NCBI RefSeq assembly: GCF_001262505.1 | Contig: NZ_KQ410748.1 | Coordinates: forward strand, 1 to 45,043 | DNA from: Shinella sp. SUS2 | Lineage (GTDB): Bacteria > Pseudomonadota > Alphaproteobacteria > Rhizobiales > Rhizobiaceae | Reading direction: 5' to 3' | Length of the DNA: 45,043 nucleotides | Shown: one piece after another, positions 1 through 6,001 of the stretch | Numbering within the stretch: the first letter of the stretch is position 1 | How the letters are laid out: every line of letters begins with the position of its first letter | Notes under the pieces: model-generated | Seen by the model: the letters and a program-made list of their open reading frames with translations, nothing else | Told to the model about the DNA's origin: nothing | The model's database searches: none | Made by a program: the position numbers and the translations under genes

Positions 1-25
1 GGGGTTGTTTTGGGGCTTCAAACGC

Positions 26-54
26 AAAAAGCCCTCCGCGAAGGGAGGGCTTTT
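26..54 (-). terminator. Rho-independent terminator hairpin
   Basis: A perfect 7-bp stem, GCCCTCC (31-37) with GGAGGGC (44-50), is flanked by an A-run (26-30) and a T-run (51-54), so it could work in either direction. On the minus strand it lies 6 bases beyond the end of the tRNA-fMet-like 3' sequence at 60-77. That is where a terminator of a minus-strand tRNA gene would sit. Confidence 0.75.
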
Positions 55-59
55 AGATT

Positions 60-77
60 TGGTTGCGGGGGCAGGAT
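60..77 (-). other. tRNA-fMet 3'-end-like fragment including CCA
   Basis: Read on the minus strand, the 18 bases end in GCAACCA and match the T-stem/acceptor/CCA end of alphaproteobacterial tRNA-fMet as I remember it. The rest of the tRNA is absent: the sequence to the right changes to the tandem repeats at 61-214. A bare tRNA 3' end next to a terminator is typical of an integration-site remnant. The identification is from memory, not alignment. Confidence 0.45.
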
Positions 78-214
78 CTAATCTTCACTTGCGCCCCGAG
101 CAAGTAAAGATGGTTGCGGGGACCGGAGTCGATCATAACTTGCGATCGACGCCGGTAAAGATGGTTGCGGGAGCATGCACCCATCTTCACTTGCTGTTCA
201 GGACCGCGGCATAA
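61..214. repeat. Three imperfect 51-bp tandem repeats
   Basis: Units start at 61, 112 and 163, each opening with GGTTGCGGG, so the period is exactly 51 bp. Unit 1 contains a hairpin, ATCTTCACTTGC (80-91) against GCAAGTAAAGAT (100-111), with one mismatch. ATCTTCACTTGC recurs in unit 3 at 182-193. Because 51 is a multiple of three, reading through gives a 17-residue repeat (VAG...VKM), but no good ribosome site precedes it and the opposite strand is also open. I treat this as non-coding repeat DNA. Confidence 0.7.
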
Positions 215-216
215 GT

Positions 217-269
217 GCCGATCCTTGCCAAGGTTGGGGTCGAGCGTTCGAATCGCTTCACCCGATCCA
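217..269 (+). pseudogene. Truncated tRNA-Gly(GCC), 3' half only
   Basis: From about 223 to 269 the sequence follows a tRNA-Gly: anticodon arm CCTTGCCAAGG (anticodon GCC), variable region, a T-arm with loop TTCGAAT, acceptor 3' strand CACCCGA, discriminator T and CCA. The T-stem carries GAGCG/CGCTT, which still pairs. The D-arm and 5' acceptor strand are missing, so it cannot form a tRNA. Such 3' halves are usually left by site-specific integration into a tRNA gene. No integrase is visible in the window. Confidence 0.6.
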
Positions 270-295
270 GTTTTCACCAAGAAACTCAAATACTT

Positions 296-321
296 AAGAA
301 GTGCCCTACGGGACGCTTCTT
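296..321. other. Stable hairpin, function unknown
   Basis: AAGAAGTGCCC (296-306) pairs with GGGACGCTTCTT (310-321) around a TAC loop, with one bulged A and one G-T pair. There is no following T-run, so it is not a classical terminator. It lies just downstream of the tRNA-Gly remnant in a stretch (270-527) where I see no convincing gene. Confidence 0.35.
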
Positions 322-527
322 GCTGACAGCTTCGATGACGGCGCGTTGTCAGCAGATCGTAAGCGCTGACCCTGCCACTAAGCTGTCATCCAGCGGCGAT
401 TAGAGCCTCGGCCGTTTCGCGAGGAAGGAATTTTCGGATATTGTGGCGTAATGCTTCTGCCCCACGATCTGGATGGGGACATAAGCCAGTGTCGCCACGA
501 CGCAATTTTTGCTGACATCTATAAAAA

Positions 528-854
528 TTGGCGTTGCAATCTCGGGACAAGCCGAAGGTCAGAATTTGGACCGACTGCAAGGCCAATAGAGCGTACTGGA
601 AAGATGAAATGGAAGCTGACAATGAAGCCCAATTGAATTCTTACCGACAGCCGGGCATCAAACATCGCGCTTCTCTTTCCATCGAGGGACGCACGGATGC
701 CGGGCAAGCAGTGGACTTCCAATATCTCATCATAGGGCCTCTGTCCGCTCAGGGCTCGAGATCAGATCGGAATGCCAAGGTCCTGAACGTTATCGTTCGT
801 TCCCGAACTGCTGCGAACGGACAGCCATACCACCGTCAGGCGATCGCTATTTAG
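528..854 (+). CDS. Hypothetical protein, doubtful
   Basis: A 108-codon open frame starting at TTG (other starts are possible) and ending just before the peroxiredoxin promoter. Its composition is mixed and hydrophilic, with no signal peptide, membrane segment or motif I recognise. There is no clear ribosome site. It could be a decayed gene. It is listed because it is the only plausible frame in the 600-base stretch between the tRNA-Gly remnant and the peroxiredoxin gene. Confidence 0.22.
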   Translation: MALQSRDKPKVRIWTDCKANRAYWKDEMEADNEAQLNSYRQPGIKHRASLSIEGRTDAGQAVDFQYLIIGPLSAQGSRSDRNAKVLNVIVRSRTAANGQPYHRQAIAI

Positions 855-867
855 CTGTTTATCAAAT

Positions 868-884
868 TGTGTAATTGTGTAATC
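868..884 (+). promoter_or_regulatory. Putative ArsR operator (TGTGTAAT direct repeat)
   Basis: TGTGTAATT (868-876) is followed by the overlapping copy TGTGTAATC (876-884), an 8-bp direct repeat in an AT-rich patch about 60 bp before the peroxiredoxin start. The same TGTGTAATT occurs, inverted, in the blh promoter at 5476-5484. The shared motif suggests that the ArsR protein encoded at 1567-1962 controls both operons. This is an inference from motif sharing. Confidence 0.45.
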
Positions 885-940
885 GTATTGCATCAACCCG
901 ACGGGCGTGTGACAAACTCCGTCATGACGCTTTCGAGACC

Positions 941-1570
941 ATGACTTCAATGAACGACGTATCGACCAGTATTTCCTCTCCCGCTTTGCGAATGGGCGAC
1001 GCCGCCCCGGATTTTGAAGCCCGATCCACCCAGGGCCCGGTTCGGCTTTCCGACTTCAAGGGCCGGTGGCTGGTCTTCTTCTCGCACCCGGCCGATTTCA
1101 CGCCCGTCTGCACGACGGAGTTCGTTGCACTCGCTAAGGCGCATGACCGGTTCGCGGCTCTCGACTGTGCGCTGTTGGGACTATCGGTCGACAGTCTCTA
1201 TGCGCATCTCGCCTGGAGCCGCGCCATCCGCGAGCTGTTCTCGGTCGACATTCCCTTCCCAGTCATCGAAGATCCCTCGATGCTCGTAGGCCGAGCCTAC
1301 GGCATGATCGACGAAGCGTCTGAAGACAGCGCTGGCGTTCGGGCGAGCTATTTCATCAACCCAGAAGGCGTGATCCGGGCGATCACCCATTACCCTCTGA
1401 CGATCGGGCGTTCGGTCGACGAGATGGTGCGGATGGTGGCGGCCTTGCAAGCCACCTATTCGGGCGAGAAGCTGGCGCCGGCCGACTGGCAGCCGGGCCA
1501 GCCACTGCTTCATCCCGCCGACGAAAAGGCTCAGGATGAAGCCGACTGGTTCTGTCGGAGGGATGGATGA
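941..1570 (+). CDS. 1-Cys peroxiredoxin (Prx6/AhpC-TSA family)
   Basis: A predicted cytoplasmic thiol peroxidase that reduces hydrogen peroxide and organic or sulfur hydroperoxides. The 209-residue protein has the Prx6 active-site motif HPADFTPVCTTEF with peroxidatic Cys57, an N-terminal thioredoxin-like fold opening with GDAAPDFEA, and the long C-terminal extension of the 1-Cys class. The start is the ATG at 941 (a second ATG lies at 950); the frame is open further upstream to 875, but that part lacks family similarity. The stop overlaps the ArsR start (ATGA), so the two genes are translationally coupled. Divergence from a persulfide-detoxification operon suggests a role in sulfide or peroxide stress. 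Confidence 0.9.
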   Translation: MTSMNDVSTSISSPALRMGDAAPDFEARSTQGPVRLSDFKGRWLVFFSHPADFTPVCTTEFVALAKAHDRFAALDCALLGLSVDSLYAHLAWSRAIRELFSVDIPFPVIEDPSMLVGRAYGMIDEASEDSAGVRASYFINPEGVIRAITHYPLTIGRSVDEMVRMVAALQATYSGEKLAPADWQPGQPLLHPADEKAQDEADWFCRRDG

Positions 1571-1962
1571 AGACGCTCTGGCAATCGCGGGCGCAAGCGG
1601 ATATCGCGGCCGACAAGCTTCGCAGGTTCGCTCAGCCGCAAAGATTGATGATCTTGTCCCTTCTGCTCGAAGGTGAAAAATCGGTCACCGAAATCGATAT
1701 GGCGAGCGGGATCGGCCAGCCAGCACTCAGCCAGCAGCTCGCCGAACTCCGCAAGGCAGAACTCGTGACAACGCGCCGGCAGGCGAAGCAGGTTTATTAC
1801 AGCCTCGCCGATGACACCGTCGTCTTGTGTGTGCGCAGCATCGAGGCGGTGTTCGGCGCCGGCGATCCTGAACAGGCGCTCTTGAGCATGGTCAAACCGG
1901 ACGTCCGGCCGGAGCGAAGCGGGATCGTGCGGGGCGCGGCCAACTTCGTGCGAATACGTTGA
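1567..1962 (+). CDS. ArsR-family repressor, BigR/SqrR-like
   Basis: A 131-residue winged-helix regulator. The recognition region (about residues 38-75) reads IGQPALSQQLAELRKAEL followed by the wing TRRQAKQVYYSLAD, as in BigR-type sulfide/persulfide sensors. Those sensors use two cysteines that form a tetrasulfide or disulfide on oxidation. This protein has only one, Cys88, so the usual two-Cys switch is not visible. It overlaps the peroxiredoxin by 4 bases (ATGA). Its neighbours match the genes BigR controls elsewhere (blh, two YeeE/YedE halves, TauE). Its likely operators are at 868-884 and 5475-5510. Confidence 0.85.
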   Translation: MKTLWQSRAQADIAADKLRRFAQPQRLMILSLLLEGEKSVTEIDMASGIGQPALSQQLAELRKAELVTTRRQAKQVYYSLADDTVVLCVRSIEAVFGAGDPEQALLSMVKPDVRPERSGIVRGAANFVRIR

Positions 1963-2102
1963 CCGGAAGGCATGCCTTAAACCACTCTTAAGTGTGCAGG
2001 CGGGGCACTCTCTCCGAGCATTGAATTGCCGCAGGAGCGCGTCACAACGGCAGAAAGGATACGCTACGATATCGCGCTTCTACAGGTCAATGAGATGCAC
2101 AG

Positions 2103-2450
2103 CTACCCCGTGAGTTGATCGCAGGCTTCAAGAGCCTGGGCCGCGTACATGACCGACGGCCCCGCGCCCATATAGACGGCCATGGCCAAGGTCTCGCTGA
2201 TCTGCTCACGGCTCGCGCCGGCTTTGACGGCACCTTCGGCATGATAGGCTATACAAGGCTGACACCGCGTCGCGACGCCAATGGCGAGTGCAATCAACTC
2301 CTTCGTCGTCTGGTCGAGCGCTTCGCCGCCATGGGCGGCCCGTGACATGTCGCTGAAGGCTTTCATAACATTGGGCGCATCCTGCCGGAGGGACTTTACG
2401 CCGCCATTCATATTCTCGATGAGTTTTTTCCAGTCTTCGATCATGGTCAT
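2103..2450 (-). CDS. AhpD-like carboxymuconolactone decarboxylase family protein
   Basis: A 115-residue protein of the AhpD/CMD fold. It carries the redox motif C63-Q-P-C66 with His70 (CxxC-x3-H), which in AhpD-type proteins supports alkylhydroperoxidase or disulfide-reductase activity. The length is normal for the single-domain family. It is the last gene of the minus-strand sulfur operon, 67 bp beyond the TauE stop, with a hairpin in the gap. A reductase would fit an operon handling persulfides and peroxides; the exact substrate cannot be read from the sequence. Confidence 0.88.
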   Translation of the reverse strand: MTMIEDWKKLIENMNGGVKSLRQDAPNVMKAFSDMSRAAHGGEALDQTTKELIALAIGVATRCQPCIAYHAEGAVKAGASREQISETLAMAVYMGAGPSVMYAAQALEACDQLTG

Positions 2451-2474
2451 CTCCTGTGTTCAAACATATTGCTG

Positions 2475-2501
2475 CGCGGCTCCAAACCGTTGGAAGCCGC
2501 G
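2475..2501 (-). other. Intercistronic hairpin between TauE and AhpD-like genes
   Basis: CGCGGCTCCAA (2475-2485) pairs with TTGG-A-AGCCGCG (2490-2501), an 11-bp stem with one bulged A and a 4-base loop. No T-run follows, so it probably stabilises or attenuates the mRNA rather than ending it. Confidence 0.5.
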
Positions 2502-2517
2502 AAAGTACGAAATGGAC

Positions 2518-3297
2518 TCAAGTCGTGAAGGCGCCAGCGCTGCGATAGAGCACGTAGGCCGCGACGACAAAGATCAGGCCCGCAAAGATACGATTCAGCG
2601 TGTTCTTGCCCGTCGACAGGCGATTGGCGAGCATCATGCCAGCAACGCCGCCGGCGAGCCCTCCTGCGATGAACTCGAAGGCAACGGGCCAATCGACGAG
2701 GCCGGAAGCGGCATAGTTGAGCGCCGTGGCGAGCCCGAAGCTACCGACCGCCAAAAGTGAAGAGCCGATCGCATTGATTATCGGCATGCCGGTTGCCAGA
2801 ATGAGCGCGGGTACGATCAGGAAGCCGCCGCCGATCCCGAAGAAGCCAGATGCCGATCCGGCGACAAATGCGACGGCGGCCGTGGCGAGGCAGGTGCGCA
2901 GATCCGCAGGACGTTCCGGAGCGCTTCCTGGCTCACGCGGACGCAGCATGAGGATGCCGACGAGGACCATCAGCAGGCCAAACAAGAAAAGCAGCCGCTG
3001 ACCGTCGACGAGTTTGCCGAGGGTCGAGCCGGCGAGCGCGCCGAGCGTACCGATGCCTGCGAAGATGATCGCACAGCGCCAGCGGACATTGCCGCTCTTC
3101 GCATGGCCGATGAGATTGGCGAAGGCGTTGACGGATACGGCGAGCGCGCTGGTTCCTATGGCAATATGCGGTTGGGTTACTCCGACCACGTAGAGCAGCA
3201 AAGGCGTCGCCAGGATCGAGCCACCACCCCCGACGAGACCGAGGGAGAAGCCGACGAGGCCGCCCGAAGCGAATGCCGGGCCGAGATTGGCAAGCAT
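2518..3297 (-). CDS. TauE/SafE family sulfite/sulfur-anion exporter
   Basis: A 259-residue inner-membrane protein with a glycine-rich start (FSLGLVGGGGSILATPLL) and the internal repeat of that motif, SGFFGIGGGFLIVPALIL, typical of the TauE/SafE fold, plus about eight hydrophobic segments. The family exports sulfite or other sulfur anions. The gene begins 3 bp after the preceding stop. In the Blh/BigR operon of rhizobia and plant pathogens this protein is thought to remove the sulfite made by persulfide oxidation, and the gene order here matches. Confidence 0.88.
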   Translation of the reverse strand: MLANLGPAFASGGLVGFSLGLVGGGGSILATPLLLYVVGVTQPHIAIGTSALAVSVNAFANLIGHAKSGNVRWRCAIIFAGIGTLGALAGSTLGKLVDGQRLLFLFGLLMVLVGILMLRPREPGSAPERPADLRTCLATAAVAFVAGSASGFFGIGGGFLIVPALILATGMPIINAIGSSLLAVGSFGLATALNYAASGLVDWPVAFEFIAGGLAGGVAGMMLANRLSTGKNTLNRIFAGLIFVVAAYVLYRSAGAFTT

Positions 3298-3300
3298 GGC

Positions 3301-3729
3301 TCACACCTTCCCGGCCAGAAATCGATCATGGGTGACCATTCCGATGAACATGGCGACGGCGAAGATCACTGCGGGCAGCAGACCAAGCGAGAGGGATGCG
3401 ATTGCAGGACCGGGGCAGAAGCCGGCCAACCCCCAGCCGACGCCGAAGATCGATGAACCGATGATGAGCGGGCGGTCGATGCGGGTCTTGGTCGGCAGAT
3501 GAAGCTGATCGTCGAACAGAGGCTTTTTGATCGCGAAGGCCATCCTGTAGCCGATGAAGGCGACGACGACGCCGGCGCCGAGAACGAAGATCAGGCTCGG
3601 GTCCCATGCACCGGTGACGTCGAGGAAAGCTTTTACCTTTGCGGGATTGAGGAGGCCGGAGATCGCGAGGCCGAGGCCGAACAGAAGACCGGCGGCAAGG
3701 CTCATCAGGATGCGCATGGCCGCTGTCAT
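3301..3729 (-). CDS. YeeE/YedE-type transporter half (PmpB-like)
   Basis: A 142-residue integral membrane protein with about four hydrophobic segments and the family motif GFCPGPAI, whose cysteine is conserved in thiosulfate/sulfur-importing YeeE proteins. It is half the length of a full YeeE and pairs with the next upstream gene, as PmpA and PmpB do. The start overlaps the PmpA-like stop (ATGA), so translation is coupled. Predicted role: movement of a sulfur compound across the inner membrane as a two-gene complex. Confidence 0.85.
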   Translation of the reverse strand: MTAAMRILMSLAAGLLFGLGLAISGLLNPAKVKAFLDVTGAWDPSLIFVLGAGVVVAFIGYRMAFAIKKPLFDDQLHLPTKTRIDRPLIIGSSIFGVGWGLAGFCPGPAIASLSLGLLPAVIFAVAMFIGMVTHDRFLAGKV

Positions 3730-4145
3730 AGCCAGCCTCCGAGCCGCATGACGAGCACGGTCAGGATCGCGGTCGCAAGGAAGGTCAGCACCGCCGTGAA
3801 GGACCGGGGAGACAGTCGTGCCAGTCCCGAGATGCCATGTCCGGAGGTGCAGCCGGAACCCATGCGCGTGCCGACGCCGACAAGCAGGCCGGCGACGATC
3901 AGCAACGGCCAGGACGCTGTCACGACCACCTGTGGCGCAGTGCCGAAGATGACGAGATAGGTCAGCGGACCGAGAAGAAGGCCGGCGACGAAGGCGATGT
4001 CATGACCCAAGCGCTCGCCACGATGGCCGAACAACCCGGCGACGATGCCGCTGATCCCGGCGATGCGGCCGTTGAGCAGCATGAGAAGACTGGCCGACAA
4101 GCCGATCAGCACGCCGCCGGCCAGGGGAGCGAAATAGGCGTCCAT
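3726..4145 (-). CDS. YeeE/YedE-type transporter half (PmpA-like)
   Basis: A membrane protein of 139 residues with the conserved YeeE signature GSGCTSGHGISGL around its key cysteine. It is the partner of the PmpB-like protein downstream. I chose the ATG at 4145, which overlaps the blh stop as TGATG; a GTG at 4148 is the alternative. Together the two halves resemble one split YeeE/YedE thiosulfate transporter. They sit between the persulfide dioxygenase and the sulfite exporter, consistent with feeding or clearing sulfur species. Confidence 0.86.
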   Translation of the reverse strand: MDAYFAPLAGGVLIGLSASLLMLLNGRIAGISGIVAGLFGHRGERLGHDIAFVAGLLLGPLTYLVIFGTAPQVVVTASWPLLIVAGLLVGVGTRMGSGCTSGHGISGLARLSPRSFTAVLTFLATAILTVLVMRLGGWL

Positions 4146-5446
4146 CACCAGACTGCCCCCTCGAGCACGTCCAGCGGGATCTTCAGGTAGCGCTTGCCGT
4201 TACCCTCTGGCTCGGGAAGCCGGCCGCCGTTGATGTTCACCTGCAGCGCATGCAGGATGAGCTTGGGCATCGGCAGGGTCGCGTCGCGCTCCTCGCGTAA
4301 TTTGACGAAGCTTTCCTCCGTCTGGCCGGCGATATGCGGATTGGAGCGCTTCTGCTTGCCAATGGTGCTTTGCCACAACGGCTCGCGCCCACCGGGCTGA
4401 TAGTCGTGGCCGGTGAAGACGCGGGTTTCGTCAGGAAGGGCGAGTATGTCCTGAATCGACTTCCAGAGCACTTTTGCGCTGCCGCCCGGGAAATCGGCGC
4501 GTGCAGTTCCGGAGTCCGGCATGAACAGCGTGTCATGGACGAAAGCGGCGTCGCCGATGACATAGGTGACCGAAGCAAGCGTGTGCCCTGGCGAGAACAT
4601 CACTCTCGCCTCGGTCGTGCCGACCTTGAATGTGTCGCCTTCGGTGAAGAGCCGATCCCATTGGCTGCCGTCAGCCGGGAAGTCAGGCCAGTTGTAGAAC
4701 GCCTTCCAGAGCTTCTGCACATCGACGACGTGCGCGCCGATCGCTGTCGGAGCTCCGGTCTTGTCCTTGAGGTAGCGGGCCGCGGAAAAGTGGTCGGCGT
4801 GCGGATGGGTGTCGAGGACCCACTCGACGGTAAGGCCCTTCTCCGCAATGTAGGCGAGAATCGTATCGGCCTGCTCGGTGCTGGTCGATCCTGACTTCTC
4901 GTCATAATCGAGCACCGGATCGATGATGGCGCATTTCTTCGTCGCGGGATCGTTGACGACATATTGAATGCTGCCGGTGCGCTTCTCGTAGAAGCCCTTG
5001 ATCTCTGGCTTGCCGGTGTGTCGATGCGCGGCCAGCCAGTCGCGGGCATTGTCGGGCGCAATGCCGATCTCGCCGGCGACGGCAATCAATTCGTCGTCGC
5101 TGAGGCCCACGACGTCGGCGTCACCGGCCAGAACCCACATGTAGAAGGACCGGGCCCCGGATCGGCAGTGCGCAAGCACCGGACCGGCCGACACAACGAT
5201 CGCCTCTGCGAAGCGTCGGACGTCTTCGGGCCGCATGTTGCTGCTCGTCACCGGGATGAAGACATAGTCGAGACCTGCCGCTCTCGCGGCGGCTTCCTCT
5301 GCCGCTGTCCCCGGCTGCGAAGCCTCTTCACCATCCGGCCGGTTGTTGATGATCGTCTTGAAACCGCGCCGGGCGAGCTCAACGAACTCTTCGGGTTGAA
5401 GCTGCCCTATGACGGAAACCTTCTCTGTGACCGGTATCGGTTTCAT
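4145..5446 (-). CDS. blh: Bifunctional rhodanese-like/persulfide dioxygenase (Blh)
   Basis: A 433-residue two-domain enzyme of hydrogen sulfide detoxification. The N-terminal DUF442 domain (about 1-110) is a phosphatase/sulfurtransferase-like fold with active-site loop HCRSGAR and Cys94. The C-terminal metallo-beta-lactamase domain has the ETHE1 iron-binding motif H214-P-H216-A-D218-H219. The family oxidises glutathione persulfide to sulfite. The ATG at 5446 has an AAGGAG ribosome site 8 bases upstream; the frame is open to 5485 but that lies in the promoter. It is the first gene of the operon, with a palindromic operator at 5475-5510. Confidence 0.93.
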   Translation of the reverse strand: MKPIPVTEKVSVIGQLQPEEFVELARRGFKTIINNRPDGEEASQPGTAAEEAAARAAGLDYVFIPVTSSNMRPEDVRRFAEAIVVSAGPVLAHCRSGARSFYMWVLAGDADVVGLSDDELIAVAGEIGIAPDNARDWLAAHRHTGKPEIKGFYEKRTGSIQYVVNDPATKKCAIIDPVLDYDEKSGSTSTEQADTILAYIAEKGLTVEWVLDTHPHADHFSAARYLKDKTGAPTAIGAHVVDVQKLWKAFYNWPDFPADGSQWDRLFTEGDTFKVGTTEARVMFSPGHTLASVTYVIGDAAFVHDTLFMPDSGTARADFPGGSAKVLWKSIQDILALPDETRVFTGHDYQPGGREPLWQSTIGKQKRSNPHIAGQTEESFVKLREERDATLPMPKLILHALQVNINGGRLPEPEGNGKRYLKIPLDVLEGAVW

Positions 5447-5474
5447 CGGGCGGCTCCTTGACACCTGCAAATAC

Positions 5475-5510
5475 GAATTACACACTTACATAAAACCAGA
5501 TATGTAATTC
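5475..5510 (-). promoter_or_regulatory. Putative ArsR/BigR operator of the blh operon
   Basis: Two nested inverted repeats: GAATTACA (5475-5482) with TGTAATTC (5503-5510), and TTACATA (5486-5492) with TATGTAA (5501-5507), the latter spaced by 8 bp as in ArsR-type operators. It lies 29-64 bp before the blh ATG, so binding would block the promoter. TGTGTAATT (minus strand, 5476-5484) is shared with the peroxiredoxin promoter. Confidence 0.6.
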
Positions 5511-5533
5511 TGCAAGTGGGAGGAGCGCCTTGA

Positions 5534-5713
5534 ATGGCCGTTCAGGATGTCCGAGCAGTTCAGGTGTCGGAGTTGAGGCGCGGGATCATTATCGTTGGTG
5601 AAGGGGCAGCAGCCGTCACGGCTGGGGCCGCGCTAAAACGACACGATGGAAGTCGATATCGACGCCAACGTAGTTGCCGGCATATCTGTGGCCGAACCTT
5701 TTTCGCGAGCTAA
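5534..5713 (+). pseudogene. N-terminal fragment resembling a FAD/NAD(P) oxidoreductase
   Basis: A 59-codon frame that starts with ATG after a strong GGAGGAG ribosome site (5518-5524). It encodes a beta strand and glycine motif, GIIIVGEGAAAVTAGAALK, like the FAD-binding Rossmann start of pyridine nucleotide-disulfide or ferredoxin reductases. It then runs into basic residues and stops at TAA. A whole reductase would need more than 350 residues. It faces away from blh and shares its promoter region. It may be the remnant of a third, divergent sulfur gene (such as a sulfide:quinone or CoA-disulfide reductase), or a short chance frame. Confidence 0.4.
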
Positions 5714-5716
5714 GTA

Positions 5717-5923
5717 TCACTCCGCCTCTTCCGGCATCGCCCAGGAGCGGAACACCGATGCGTCCCTCACATCCGCCTTCGCGGCGCTTCTGTCTTGCCG
5801 GCGCTGGATGGTTTGCGAGGATGCATCATTTGGACGCACGAGCCTCTTTTTCGGCTTCCTGACTTCAACAATAAATTGGCCGGATTTGTCACTCTTCTTC
5901 GAAGATTTGGAACTGAACATCAT
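5717..5923 (-). CDS. Small basic hypothetical protein
   Basis: About 68 residues, rich in Lys, Arg and Ser at the N-terminus (KSSKKSDKSG), followed by a short beta-like stretch and an acidic end. The ribosome site GAGGAGA at 5929-5935 is strong, with ATG choices at 5923 and 5920. It lies 76 bp downstream of glgP on the same strand and could be its last cistron. I recognise no domain. The opposite strand is also partly open, so coding is likely but not certain. Confidence 0.45.
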   Translation of the reverse strand: MMFSSKSSKKSDKSGQFIVEVRKPKKRLVRPNDASSQTIQRRQDRSAAKADVRDASVFRSWAMPEEAE

Positions 5924-6001
5924 CACATCTCCTCTTTTTGCGTCACTTGTTCGATATTTGCGTCGTCTTACGTGCGTATCGCGCCCATTGCCGACCCTTC
6001 C

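Noticed and set aside
61..214. CRISPR array or 17-residue repeat protein
   Set aside because: The units are contiguous with no unique spacers, only three copies, and both strands are open; there are no cas genes.
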